A program made the position numbers and the translations under genes. Source: Cheilinus undulatus (lineage: Eukaryota > Chordata > Actinopteri > Labriformes > Labridae). From it: 64,000 nucleotides of DNA. Below the pieces are notes generated by a model. The model searched no databases. It worked only from the letters and a program-made list of their open reading frames with translations, and was not told where the DNA came from. Location: NCBI RefSeq assembly GCF_018320785.1, contig NC_054882.1:23998719-24062718 (forward strand), read 5' to 3'. Shown here piece after piece: positions 10,801 to 22,900 of this stretch (the first letter of the stretch is position 1; each line of letters opens with the position of its first letter).

Positions 10801-13800
10801 GTCAATCAGATGTATATCGTGTACCACATAAGTCATGTTTCTATTGAATTTGTCTTACAGGTACCAAGTAGCACATACAGGCCTCCTAAAGAGATGCGGA
10901 TGATTGAGGAGATCAAACAGAAGAACCATCAAAAGACTGAGGTACAGTCTCTGCTATGTACATTATCTGAAAACAATGAGACATCTGGTGACTAGAGCAG
11001 CTAAACACAGAAATATATCTAATCTAACAGCAAACTGAAAACACAGAATAGTTTTAAATGCTTATGTTTCAAGGAAACGTGCATATTAGGAGATTTTTAC
11101 TTTATTAGATTGGCATTTATATCCTTTTAGGCATGTTGTACCAAAAATCACACTAGAGTTCTACATTCTGAGAACATTTACAAACAAGTCTACACTATAT
11201 TGCCAAAAGTGTTCGCTCCCCTGCCTTGCATATGAATTTGGGTGACGTCCCATTTTTAATCCATAGGGTTTAATTTGGTCCGGCCTTTGCAGCTATAACA
11301 GCTTCAACTCTTCTGGGTAGGCTTTCCACAAGGTTTAGGAGTGTGTTTATGGGAATTTCTGACCATTCTTCCAGAAGGACATTTGTGAGGTCACACACTG
11401 ATGTTGGACGAGAAGGCCTTACTCTCAGTCTCCTCTCTTATTCATCCCAAAGGTGTTTTATTGGGTTGAGGTCAGGACTCTGTGCAGGCCAGTCAAGTTG
11501 ATCCACACCAAACTCTCTCATCCATGTCTTTATGGACCTTGCTTTGTGCACTGGTGCACAGTCATGTTGAAACAGGAAGGGGCCATCCCCAAACTGTTCC
11601 AGCAAAGTTGGAAGCATGGAATTGTCCAAAATCTCTTGGTACGCTGAAGCATTCAGAGTTCCTTTCACTGGAACTAAGGGGCCAAGCGTAGCTCCTGAAA
11701 AACAACCCCACACCATAATCCCCCCTCCCCTCAACTTTACACAAATGCTTGGCACAATGCAGTCAGACAAGTACCATTCTCCTGGCACCCACCAAGCCCA
11801 GACTCGTCCGTCAGATTGCCAGATGGAGAAGTGTGACTCATCACTCCAGAGAACACGTCTCCACTGTTCTATAGTCCAGTGGCGGCATGCTTTACACCAC
11901 AGCATCCGACGCTTTGCATTGCACTTGGTGATGTATGGCTTGGATGCCGCTGCTCGGCCATGGAAACCCATTCCATGAAGCTCTCCACGCACTGTTGTTA
12001 AGCTAATCTGAAGGCTACATGAAGTTTGGAGGTTTGTAGCGATTGACTCTGCAGAAAGTTGGTGACCTCTGGGCACTCTGCACCTCAGCATCCGCTGACC
12101 CCCGCTCCGTCATTTTACGGGGCCTACCACTTCATGGCTGAGTTGCTGTCCTTCCCAATCGCTTCCACTTTGTTATAATACCACTGACAGTTGACTGTGG
12201 AATATTTAAGAGTGAGGAAATTTCATGACTGGACTTGTTGCACAGGTGGCATCCTATCACAGCACCACGCTGGAATTTTTTTTTTTTTTTTGGAAAAATG
12301 TAATATGTAGAAATCTAGTATGTATCTTTGTATGACAAACATATGAAATACACTAATGTTAACCTAATAAGGACATTATGTCTTGTTTTACAAAGGAGCT
12401 GCTCTATGAAGCAAACATGAAAAAGTTCAGATGTGGAAACACACAGAAGTCTGAACACACCAAGGTATCAGTTGTTTTCTTTGTATTATTTTTTACAATA
12501 AAAATATTCATCCTCTAATGAATTACAAAAATAATCCAGTATCTGTTCAAATCTCTGATGAAACACCCTTTGTTACTGCAGAGAGTGATGTCACAGATTA
12601 AGGAGGAACTGGATTCAAAACTGAAGTTCAATTCTGTTTATTCCTCTGGTCCTCCGTCCTCTAAAAAGGTAACAACTGATTATTTGTTTTGCCTGGGGCT
12701 GCACAATATATAGCAGTTTTGTTGTTATCGCGGTATGAGCATTAGACACACAGCAAAAGTATGCATTGGTTGCAATAGATATGAAAAACTGTTTTATGCA
12801 AACAAGCAATGCTTTCTCACTCAGTATGTGTACACTTCACATGCTCTTGCACCATTTTCATGCAGCCATAGGCTGTTTTACAATTTGGCAAAGGTAGGAA
12901 ACTGCCTGAGGCCTCTTTCATCAAGGGGCCTCCAGGCAAAGGCAAAGATGTGGAGATTTTGAGTTATATTGTGGTGATTGCTAACATTTTGGTTTGTAGT
13001 TCTGTGGCTCTGTTCGCTGCTTCGAAGTATTTTTTTCTTCTATGTTTGCTTTAATTAAAATGGAGAAGAAGGGCCTTATATTGCTCTTTGCCTGGGGCTT
13101 CCACGTTACCAAAACTGCCCCTGTGTGCAGTCAGACTGAACTCAAAATTGCTACCATGCAACTCCAACAGGAATTGTTAAAAATGAATTGCTAAGAAAAC
13201 GACTTATTTTGGAGTCAGGAGAAACATGTTGTGAATAGCTATAGCTAAAGCTAATAGGCATTAGTTAATTTGTCATACTTCATATTATAGTCACAATACT
13301 AAAAAATAGAATTGCACAACATATCTTTCTTCATAAAGCATGGGTCTAACATAAAATAGCCTCAGGGTTAAAGTAATTCAAATGTTAATTTCAGATAATC
13401 AAGCCTTTAGAAACTCACAGCATTTAATACTTCATATTGCAGAAAGACAGTATCTTTTTTTTCCAGTATGATACACTCCCACACCAGCCTTAGTGGAACA
13501 TCATGGAACTGATTGTAAATGTAAGAAGGAATAATGCCAACTGATGTATGTATATTTCTTCTTTTGTTCAGACTAACAAATTATCTATCAAGCTAAACAA
13601 TGCAGCAATCCTGAGGCAGCGGGTGCTGTATGACCGTCATGTGGAGGAGGAAGTGCAAAGGTAGAGCATTTATTTTACATTGCTTGAACTTTAATTTCAG
13701 CATGGTTGTCATTTTATGATAAGAACTCCAAAAAATGCTGCACATCACCACAAACACACCATCTCCAATGTGAAGCATGGTGGTGGCAGCATCATGCTGT

Positions 13801-15538
13801 GGGGATGCTTCTTGGCAGCCGGCCCTGGAAGGCTTGTAAAGGTAGAGGGTAAAATGAATGGGTTAAAATATAGGAGGACAATGTTATTCATTCTGCAAAC
13901 GAACTACTGCTTGGGAGATGATTTATCTTCTAGCAAGACTATGAACCAAAGCATACAACTAAAGCTATAAAGAAATGGTTCTGTTCCTCTTTACCCCAGT
14001 CCCCACATTACCTGAATTCACTGTGAATGAAATTTGCTTGTTGCAAAAATGAGAAGAGTCATCACTGTATTTGTACGTAGAATAGAGCGCCTGGCTGAGG
14101 GTGCCTTCGAGCCATCATCCTTCCTGCAGTGGCAGAAGGAAATGCATGAGAGGGATCTCCAGGAGGAGCCAGCTGCCATGGAACGCAGGCATTTGGAGGT
14201 ACTCATCAGTGATAAAGAGGCTGCAATGGCACGCACATGCCTAATGGAACGCAACCAGAAGGCTGCTCAGCTGAAGAAGGAAGAGGTAGGTGAAGGTCAC
14301 TGGACAGCTGAGAAAAAAATCAGATACATTTACAATGTGTAACAAGAGAGGTCATCTATAAAACTATGCTTATTTTTGCTTCCAGACTGCTGAGTTGATG
14401 AGGAACTATGCTGAGAAGAGGCTGCAGGAGGAAAAAGAAATGAGAGACTTGGTGCAACAAGTAGCAGAAGGCCACAAGAACTCAAAGGCAGCTAAGGAGC
14501 GGATACAGAAATTCAAGCAAAGCATAGGTATGCCTCCGTGTTTGGCATCAGGCATGTAGCAGTGATGTTATTACAAGGACATGCTGTCATTCTCACAATT
14601 TTTGTGCAGTCAAAGAAGTGTCAGAGGAAAATCGAGAGCTTCTCCGTCAAGCTCTAGAGGAGGCACAGGCCGAGCTCAGCAGGAAATTTGAAATAATTCA
14701 GGAAATCCGCTCCCTTAAATCACTTCCTCGTGACAGAGTGAAGAACTTTGATGACACACAGGTGAGTGAATGGAAACGTGAACGCCATATCAAATTTGAT
14801 CCTGCGTTGTGGTTTCATTTTCTGTCCTGTGTTAGACTGCAGGACATGAGCTCCTAGGTGAGATGTCCTTGTTTGAGCTGAAGGAGCGGCTCGCCCTCCT
14901 CAAGGAGGCACAGCAGGCGGAGAAACAGGGGAAACGGGAGCAGATCCTGGAGGAGAAGCAGAACAAGAAGGAGATGCTGCTGGACCACCTGGACAAAATT
15001 GGCCTCCATAGGAGAGCACTGGCACAAGCTGCAGCCATTAGGTCAGGGACACATTAGGCACTGGAGCATAGAAATATCCCACACATATATTTATAATGAG
15101 TTTTGGCATGTTGCAGGAGAGAGGAGAGGAAAAACAGGCTGAATATTCGGCAGGGAGCCGCTCAGGATGAGAGGGTTTTGGCTCTGCAGAGGAAGCTGGA
15201 GGAGAAACAACAGGAGCACCAAAGGCTGAGGCAAATAGAGAGCAAGAGGGCAAAAGCCTCCAAGCAAGCAGCTGCACAGTCTGTTAAAAATATCGAGACA
15301 CGCAACAAAGTGAGTATGATAACCAAAACAAAGAAAAACCTAACTGACATCTCTGTAAATAAGATGTTAGCACTGTCTGTTTTTGTTAGTAAAGGGATTC
15401 ATCATGCCAGTAGCAGTGAATAATGTTGCTCATGCCTGTCTCTGTGTCTCATTCTCCCAGATGGAGATAAGCTGGGAGGAACTGGAGCTGAACTTAGAGC
15501 GCCATATCCAGAAGGAAACTCCTTATGCTGTCCTCTGA
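7808..15538 (+). CDS. CFAP99: CFAP99, cilia- and flagella-associated protein 99, complete (646 aa)
   Basis: Fifteen coding exons join in frame: 7808-7921, 8000-8144, 9831-9925, 10356-10462, 10545-10722, 10861-10941, 12396-12464, 12582-12668, 13572-13660, 14081-14285, 14386-14527, 14610-14761, 14836-15041, 15117-15309, 15461-15538 (TGA). They total 1941 nt. The N-terminal part, with [34 protein letters not shown] and [20 protein letters not shown], follows the CFAP99 pattern as I recall it. A proline-rich linker (residues about 195-240) is followed by a long, highly charged Glu/Lys/Gln coiled coil to the end. The protein is linked to motile cilia; its molecular role is poorly known. ZFYVE28 beside it matches the human order. 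The ATG at 7808 is the first in frame after a plausible acceptor. Exons 9 and 13 use weaker donors (gtagag, gtcagg). Introns 2, 6 and 9 hold Tc1/mariner sequence. Confidence 0.9.
8189..9742 (+). mobile_element. Tc1/mariner element, near full length, defective (CFAP99 intron 2)
   Basis: TA flanks lie at 8187-8188 and 9743-9744. The terminal inverted repeats are long, about 200 bp (8189-8410 and 9535-9742), sharing 'attcaaccccatggatgttt' type sequence at the left and its complement at the right. Transposase remains include [27 protein letters not shown] and [11 protein letters not shown] in sequence. The frame is broken in several places, and the block with the third catalytic acid after 'SPI' is deleted, so this copy cannot encode an active enzyme. 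Same family as 13720, 21837 and 30193. Confidence 0.85.
11193..12275 (-). mobile_element. Tc1-like transposon, 5'-truncated, catalytic Glu lost (CFAP99 intron 6)
   Basis: The minus-strand frame 12091-11438 (217 aa) covers most of a Tc1-type DDE transposase: VLWSDESHF (first Asp), [12 protein letters not shown] (second Asp), [17 protein letters not shown]. Family members normally read NPIEHLW, so the third acid has become Lys, and a stop follows LWDE. The right end 'cactatattgccaaaagt' after TA is intact at 11193; the other end is cut at a T-run near 12275. It lies antisense to CFAP99. A long surviving frame suggests moderate age. Confidence 0.85.
13720..13985 (+). mobile_element. Internal Tc1/mariner fragment (CFAP99 intron 9)
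   Basis: It encodes [20 protein letters not shown] and [17 protein letters not shown], close to the copy at 8189-9742, but has no terminal repeats. It ends about 95 bases before the exon 10 acceptor at 14080. It is a dead remnant of the central transposase region. Confidence 0.75.
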
Positions 15539-17325
15539 TGAAAACTTACAACACCTAAATATGCTGCAACACAATGCTTGTGAATGCTTTACTAGTACAA
15601 AGGCTGTAGTATAATTAGCTTCTTATCTAAGGTTATGCTCCAAATTTTATATATTTTCCTAAAAAATATGCACAAGTTTTTGAATATAACAGTGATCTTT
15701 TATCAATGAATTCACTGATTCATTTGTGATCATGTTAGGCCATTATTAGCTTTCCAGAAAGTACAAATATCCAGTGTTATTTATTTAGACTGTGACTGTG
15801 ATCACAGATCAAAACAGATCAAAAGAGACAAAAATGTTTCAAAATGTCAGAAATATATTATAAGAGGCAAAAAATGTCAAAGAGTGTCATAAATACAGTT
15901 TAAAGAGGTAAAAATTAGTGGAAAGTGGCCAACAAATGTCAAAATTGGCCTTTAAAGGTGGTGAAAGACAGTTGAGAGTTGTAGAGTTCAAAATCTGCAA
16001 GTATATTTATTTTTTACATTAGAAAGGCTTGATGCATTTTTCCAGCTCCAAAATGAGGTAACTCAGAAAAGATGCCAGCACCTTATGCTACTGATCCTAT
16101 GTACATATTTATATCATCAATAAATCACAACTAGGGCGGGCCCTTTTACTGAGTTTTTCAGGGGCCTAGCAAATTCTGTGGGGGAGCCTGATTCTGAGTA
16201 TTAATGGTCATATTACGTTTTTTTTTAAATCTCCTAAACATAAAATCCCCCCACCTCTGCATGGAAAGGGAAGTGAAGCTGTAACTTATGACTTGAGAAG
16301 AAATTTCCGTTCCTCAAAACAGGTTTAATGTTATTCTGTAGTTTTTATGTTTTGGTAACAACTTACTGTAGAAATGTCATCCATGATTATTCAGAGGGGA
16401 TGCACCAGACTCAGCTGTCAGAAAATAACCACTGAAAAGCGGAACAATGACAAAACAACAGAAATGTGACCACTAACTTGTATTAGCTGCATTTTTAAAA
16501 AAATCAATTACAATGTTTATGTGTAACAAATATTATATTATGTCTGCTGGTGTGTAACAAAAAAAGTAGGCTGTCTTTTATTTATCCTTCAAGGGAAGGA
16601 AATTCATTTCATACCCCATTGTAGAACATGCTACACACTTGAAAAACAACATTATTTGACAAGGTATAGTTTAACAATCAAGGCTTATAGTATCCAGGTC
16701 ATAGGGTATTTAATAATAGACAGTTGATGTATTAATGAACCAAACTGTTTAAACCTTGTTTATCTTCTATTTGACCATGCAAACATTTGCAGTGCTTCCC
16801 ACAGAGGCACTGTAAATTCAAAGTTATCTATCTGCATTATGAGTGTCAGAATCACAACAATTTAACATGCATTGTGCACGATTTCTGCAGTCTCACGCCA
16901 AAATACACTTTGTTTAATTAACTTTGACTTGCAACAAGCAAGACACTGGTTCAACAGTAGATACACCAGTTGCAGTGGAGCTCTATTGTCATATGCTTCT
17001 GAGTCAAACCACCCAGTACAGAGCCCTGTGTCAGCAGCTCTGACATGGAGGAGGATGTGGGGTTTTTTCGATCAGTGAGCAAGCAGAGAAAAATGCAGTT
17101 TAATTTATGCTGTTTACTGTAACTAAATCACTCTCTTCTGTAAGGCTACTGTTATTTACCTGCCTCAGTGGCCGGTTAGTTGAGTAAATTCACCCGACAC
17201 TGCTCAAAAGTACCCGCATTTGGCTGGTGGCAGGTGCTAATTTCCAACCCTGCTACACACACAGGCTGAAATACATGCACAAACAGAATCCTACATGCAT
17301 TTATGGAGAAATGTTAGATTCAGGA

Positions 17326-17864
17326 TAGGGCTGTCACGATATCAGATTTTCACTTCACGATTATCATGGGCAAAAAAATGTCACAATAAAGATATTATCA
17401 CAATATCAATAAAAAATGAAATAATAATGGTACAATCAATCAAATTTATTTTTTAACTTTATTTATATTGTGTTCTCTCTTTTGGCAGATGATTTACACT
17501 CAAAATACCTGTCTAAGGAGGTACTGAGACAATATGAAAACAGTAACTGTACAACTGCATATAAAAAGTGCAATTACTCTCAATAGCTAGTTAAAAGGTA
17601 ACCAGATGAACTGATAAACAGAAAATCCACAAGGTGCAACATCTGCTGTAACTACAATATTAATAACTTTGGAATAATCCAATGTCTACTGAACAATCCC
17701 AGGCATATTTTTCTTTTTCTGTTTCCATTCTGTTTCCAAACTGTGTTCAAGTGGCACTGGATCATTCACACGATATTATCATATGCACATTTTTAACATG
17801 ATATTGAAATTTTATTTTTTAATACAATGATTATCGTCAATACCAGTATACCACGACAGCCCTA
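17326..17864. mobile_element. hAT-type miniature element, 8-bp flank repeats
   Basis: The inverted ends both read 'tagggctgtc' inward, followed by a 'gatat/ggtat' region. Flanks are 'attcagga' at 17318-17325 and 'attcaggt' at 17865-17872, 7 of 8 matching. The interior is AT-rich with 'cacgatta' and 'attatcgtcaata' motifs and no transposase frame. Confidence 0.75.
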
Positions 17865-18568
17865 ATTCAGGTGCTACACATGAAAGAAGGTCTGATTGGA
17901 GGTTAGATGCCTCTCTCAAATGTGCATTGGCAGTAGTATAGCATCTCTCACAGATCAGTTTCCAGACTCAAATGGTGACCCCCAGGCTCAGGTACTTAAA
18001 GATGGAGCTATTGTGATCCAATATATCAACATTTAACAACATAGTACATGGAATATATGGCAAGGAATGTCAGAATGTACAGGTAGATTTTAGTAATTCA
18101 GAGATCCCAGGAAAATACCAACATGAGATCCTTTCCAATTTGGCTAAAATCAATCTTAAACTGAACCAAATATTTTATTTGTGAATTTTGAACATGTCTC
18201 AAGGTTGCGTGTAAAAAAAAAAAGATAAAACACACATGCTCACTGTTGGTGCAACAGCTGTTCTTCTGCCACAAGTCAAAGATTTTTATTTATCTCATGT
18301 CAAATTCTATCAATTTTTTGTTTCATCATGTCTGTCTACAATACAACTAGCTTGATATGATACAATTTTGGACCTTTTAGGGGCTTGGAGTTTCATGTTG
18401 GCACCAGGGAGATCAATAAGGACTTTTTTTGGATAATCAAGATATATTTTAATGCTATTTTTATTCACTTTTGGTTGCTTCTTTTTCTTCAACACACACA
18501 TTTTAAATATTAAAAGTAGTGTTTAGATGTATTCCCTTATACTGAATGCTCATTTTAATGCTCCCATG

Positions 18569-19119
18569 CAGTGTTAATTTCGTCAATTGAAACTATGACT
18601 AGAACTATTCGTCGACAGCCTTTTTTTCCATGAAAAAACTAGACTATAACTAACAAATAAAGATCTGTGATGGCTAAAACTGACCAAAACTAAGTTTAGT
18701 TTTCATCAAGATGACTAAAACTAGACTAAAATGTAATGTAGTTTTTGTCAGATATTAAAAATTCCTGATATTTCTCCACCGTGAGTAAATCTGTCAAAAA
18801 CAATGCATTTGTATCTATTCTTCATCTCAGCTGTAGAAAGCAGGGACCCCAGGTTTGGCAGGGTGCATAGAACACACTACCATGATTTGGTACCAGATTT
18901 GGGCAAGAAAATAAATGCCTGGACTAAAGGTTAAGACTAAAACGTGGGGACTTTTTATGGACTAAAACTAGACTAAAATGTTTTTGAGTTTTCATTGACT
19001 AAAACTGGACTAAAAATAAAAGGAAAGAAATTACTAAAATGTGACTAAAGCTAAAATGCATGCCATTTAAAGACTGAAACTCAGACAAAATTTAAAAATA
19101 GCTGCCAAAATGAACACTG
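18569..19119. mobile_element. hAT-type miniature element with perfect 8-bp target duplication
   Basis: Left end 'cagtgttaatttcgtc', right end (reverse complement) 'cagtgttcattttggc'. Perfect duplications 'ctcccatg' flank it at 18561-18568 and 19120-19127. The interior is built of many 'gactaaaactaga' variants, which gives it a self-similar texture. No coding capacity. Confidence 0.85.
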
Positions 19120-19940
19120 CTCCCATGTAATGACTATATGATGAGGCCCTTTGGAGCACAGGGCCTCTCTCATCAGGATGCAACATAAAAAATGCACCGT
19201 TGATAAATTTTTTAAAAACTCAGTCAAAATACATTGATTTTATTACTTTCATTTACCCTTGAGTTTAGATTCTTCTTCTTATTGAATAATTGTAATACTA
19301 CAATTTATTTTCTTCCTATTTATTGTACATACAACTCTCTAAAGAACCAAGAGACTACTGCAGAAAGGTGTTTTTCTCTGATTCTTTAAATTAAGGGTTT
19401 TATGTTTTTATTTGTGTATGTTTGTTTATTTGTAGCCTATACGGTTAAACGAAGCCCAACTTCCTAACTTCAATATAAAATCGTACTTATTAAATGGTCT
19501 ATTACATTTCATTACGTATTACATTATATATCATAATATTACATTCACATATTTTTGTAAAAAAAAGTGATGACTGATCAAGAAAACAAATCAACAAAAA
19601 ATTAAGTCATATTCACTCATATTCACCCAGAATACGTGTTTAGTAGATGCAGATTGTATTTTATTTGACCTCTACCAGACGCCGTAGCGCCCCTGCAGGC
19701 CGTCCCACGCAACAACAACATCTGTGCCTGAATCCAGCCCATTTTTCTCCGTTTTTCCCTCTAAAGCAAAATCACATGATGTGTATTTTGTCATATGATA
19801 CTGATGAGAGGACCTGATCCCACTTCGAGCGAGCGTCACTGACGTCCTCCGTGAAAAACAAGGACAAGTCGACCACTTGTCAGGGATGAGATGCTGTAGC
19901 CGGACACTGTTTGGTGGAAGTACTCGATAATCTGAGGAGG

Positions 19941-22900
19941 ATGGCCCGCCGGGGACTTCTACCTGCGATATGCGCCGCTTATTTATTAGGTAAGTTTAGA
20001 CTACTGTAGTGCTAAAATCGGAGTATGGTGTTATTAAGGTGTAATAGTTTGCATAACACAGTTTAACGTGTGTTTTAGTCTGCTATGGCTCATTATAGGC
20101 TAATGAACGATGTTTGTTAACTTCTGTGGAGTGAACAAAACATTAAAGTTCTTTAAAATGAGTATTAAATTATGTGAAGACCTCTCTCTGACCCCTTTTA
20201 ACCAGACTTCATCAGAAACTTTCCCTCTATGATGTTCTCAGGGTGAATGCAACATACTTTGTTCCTATGCTGCTCTTATCATCCTGATGTAACTTAACTT
20301 TATGGTATGTTGTTGTGGTATTACTATAATCTCTTTATAGGGATTTATGTGCTGACGTTTAAACCTCACCCTTGCAAACTCTCAGGATTACAGCATTTCT
20401 TTCTGCCACTTTAACACTGCAGACTCATGTCCAAAAAAGGGGGAGAAAAAAACTGAGAGAGAAATGTTGTCCAAACCAGAGCAGACTCAAGCAGAATAAT
20501 CACATGACCCCATTTCTGTATAATTGCACCTCACGAGGAGGATGGCTCTTTTTCAAGAAAGCACTTAAGCACATGGCTAATGTGATTACTACCACAATAT
20601 AGCCTCTGTTTTACTGTTATGTGTAAACTACCCCCACCTTCTTAGTGGTTAGCAATGTCCAGGGATATACTTAAGGTGTTAGAAATGTCCTGATAACACA
20701 GCTGATTGAAGAAAAGATGCTGTTTTTATGAGGCAATAATAATCATGACTGAGGGTGGATAGCTGTCCACTACAATAGCAGCTTTTTGGGCTGTTTTGCA
20801 CTAGAGCATTTTCACAAGGCCGGATCCACATTTATTAATTTAGGATGAATCCACTCAGGAAAGTTGTTGACTACGAAGAACCAGAAAAAATATCAATGCT
20901 GTTTCCCACCTTCCAGTAGAGAGGTTATAATGATCACATTTACATAAAATCAGATAATGCTTAAGTGTGATATGTTCTTTCCTGTGTTGTGGACAAAAGA
21001 GGAATTTGCTAAGTTTGTGGCTCAAAGTTGTTTTTTTTTCCACTTGTGCATTGATTCAAGTTAATTTTTTACATTTGTGTTTAGTTAACATCTGATAAAG
21101 AGATTGGACATGGAGGGAAGAACACCGCAAATCACTTCTTTTCCTAACTCTTTCATTTGTAGTCAGATACAAAGTTCAGATTTATTTACAACAAACATTA
21201 GGAAATCTTACAATGTAGGATTGTTTTCTAAAGGACGGGTTAAGCCTGGTTTTATCCCAGGAGTAATATCATCATCTGTGGAAGATATTTTCTTACGTTG
21301 TTTATGTTTTGAATCTGAATTTAGCTTCTAAATGTGGCTTTGTTAGGAATCATTTTGCCAAAGATGTAATCATTGCTATTATATTATCCATGTTTCTTTA
21401 CGATTGCTCCTGTGAGGAGTTTTTAGCTGGTTCTAAAACAGGCTGTTATTGATATTGATGTATGTGAATGACCTATAAAAACAAATGATAACATCAGTGA
21501 CTAGTTTCATTATTTTATATTGTTGTTTTTAAATGCTCGAAAACTGTTGCTCCAGGGTAGCTGTCTGATGAAGCCAGTAACATTATGCTTCCATAACCTT
21601 GCAGTCTTTTGACATTTTTCCATGACAAACATATCAATATGTGATATGTTTGACTGTAGTATTTCTCTGTCCAAGTAGGCTGCCACAAAGCCAAAGTTCC
21701 TCACAGGAGCTTTAATGTTATGTTTTCTTACAAGTCTGCATTCCGTGTATAATGTCAATATAAGCATTTCTGTAACATCTCCATGTAAGTGTCTTACGGC
21801 GCCTCATATGCATGGCCACATAGATATGCACTGCCTTATAAAAGTATTCACCTTCTTGGATGTTTTACCCTTTTATTGATTTTATAAATCAATTGCAAAA
21901 AAAACACCAAATTAAAAAATTCTCTTTTATGTCAAAGTGAAAACAGATTTCTACAAAATAAAGTCAGTTAATTAAAAATATGTCAGGTAAATAAATGATT
22001 GCATAAATATTCACCCCCTTTAAAGTGACTGACCTAATTCAACAGATGTCCAGCCAATTGGTGCTAGTAATCTCACAATTAGTGAAATGGGAATCACCTG
22101 AGTGCAGTGGATGTGTCTGGAAGGTTCAGTCACTGATTTCCTGGCTACTATTACACCATAAAGACAAAAGAACACTCAAAGCAACTCAGAGAAAAATGTT
22201 ATTGAAAGCTGGACTAGAGGGAGACAAAAGGGACTAGAGGGAAAGACACAAGGGAGACACCATGGTCATGTGGAAGTTTTTATGGTCTGATGAGACCAAA
22301 ATGCTGCTTTTTGGTAATCAGACAAGACATCATTGTTTGGCGGACACTAAAAACTGCACATCACCACAAACACACCATCCCCACTGTGAAGAATGGTGGT
22401 GGAAGCATCATGCTGTGGGGATGCTTCTTGGCAGCCGGCCCTGGACTATGGCTGGACTTGAAAAGGGCTGTTCACGCCTGATCCCCACACAACCTGACAG
22501 AGCTTGGACAGTTTTGCAAAGAAGAATGGAGTAAAATTGCAGTGTCCAGATGTGCAAGCCTGGTTGAGACCTATCCACACAGACTCAGCGCTATGAATGC
22601 AGTCAAAGGTGCAGCTGCTAAATACTGAATACAAAATACTGAATCATCATGCTTCATGCTCACTATGTGAAAATAGGAGCAAAAACAGCCTAAGTAGAGG
22701 CAGAGCCAGTGAACCCTGGAGACCAACAGTACCACTAAGAGTCATACTCAAAGTCTTTAATCACCAGTACTAGCAGTACAAGTCCAATCATTGATTTACC
22801 TGTAGAAAAAGGGAGCAAGTTTTGCACTGAAACCTGAATACATCGACTTTTTCTTGCAGGCATGGTGCTGAGCCAGACCACACTCACCCCTGCTGTGATT

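Larger units (their letters stand above)
15539..19940. other. Spacer: CFAP99 3' UTR, diverse repeats, next promoter
   Basis: The first stretch is the CFAP99 3' UTR; the first clear AATAAA is at 16119-16124. Around 15815-15950 is a degenerate run of 'aaaaatgtcaaa'-like units. Two hAT-type miniature elements lie at 17326-17864 and 18569-19119. No gene-like frame was found. Near the right end, TGACGTCC at 19840-19847 is CRE-like and sits about 95 bases before the next ATG. Confidence 0.55.

Noticed and set aside
12690-13340. Possible miniature element starting 'ggggctgcacaatatata'
   Set aside because: The left end resembles a known fish pattern, but I could not find a matching inverted end or target duplication.
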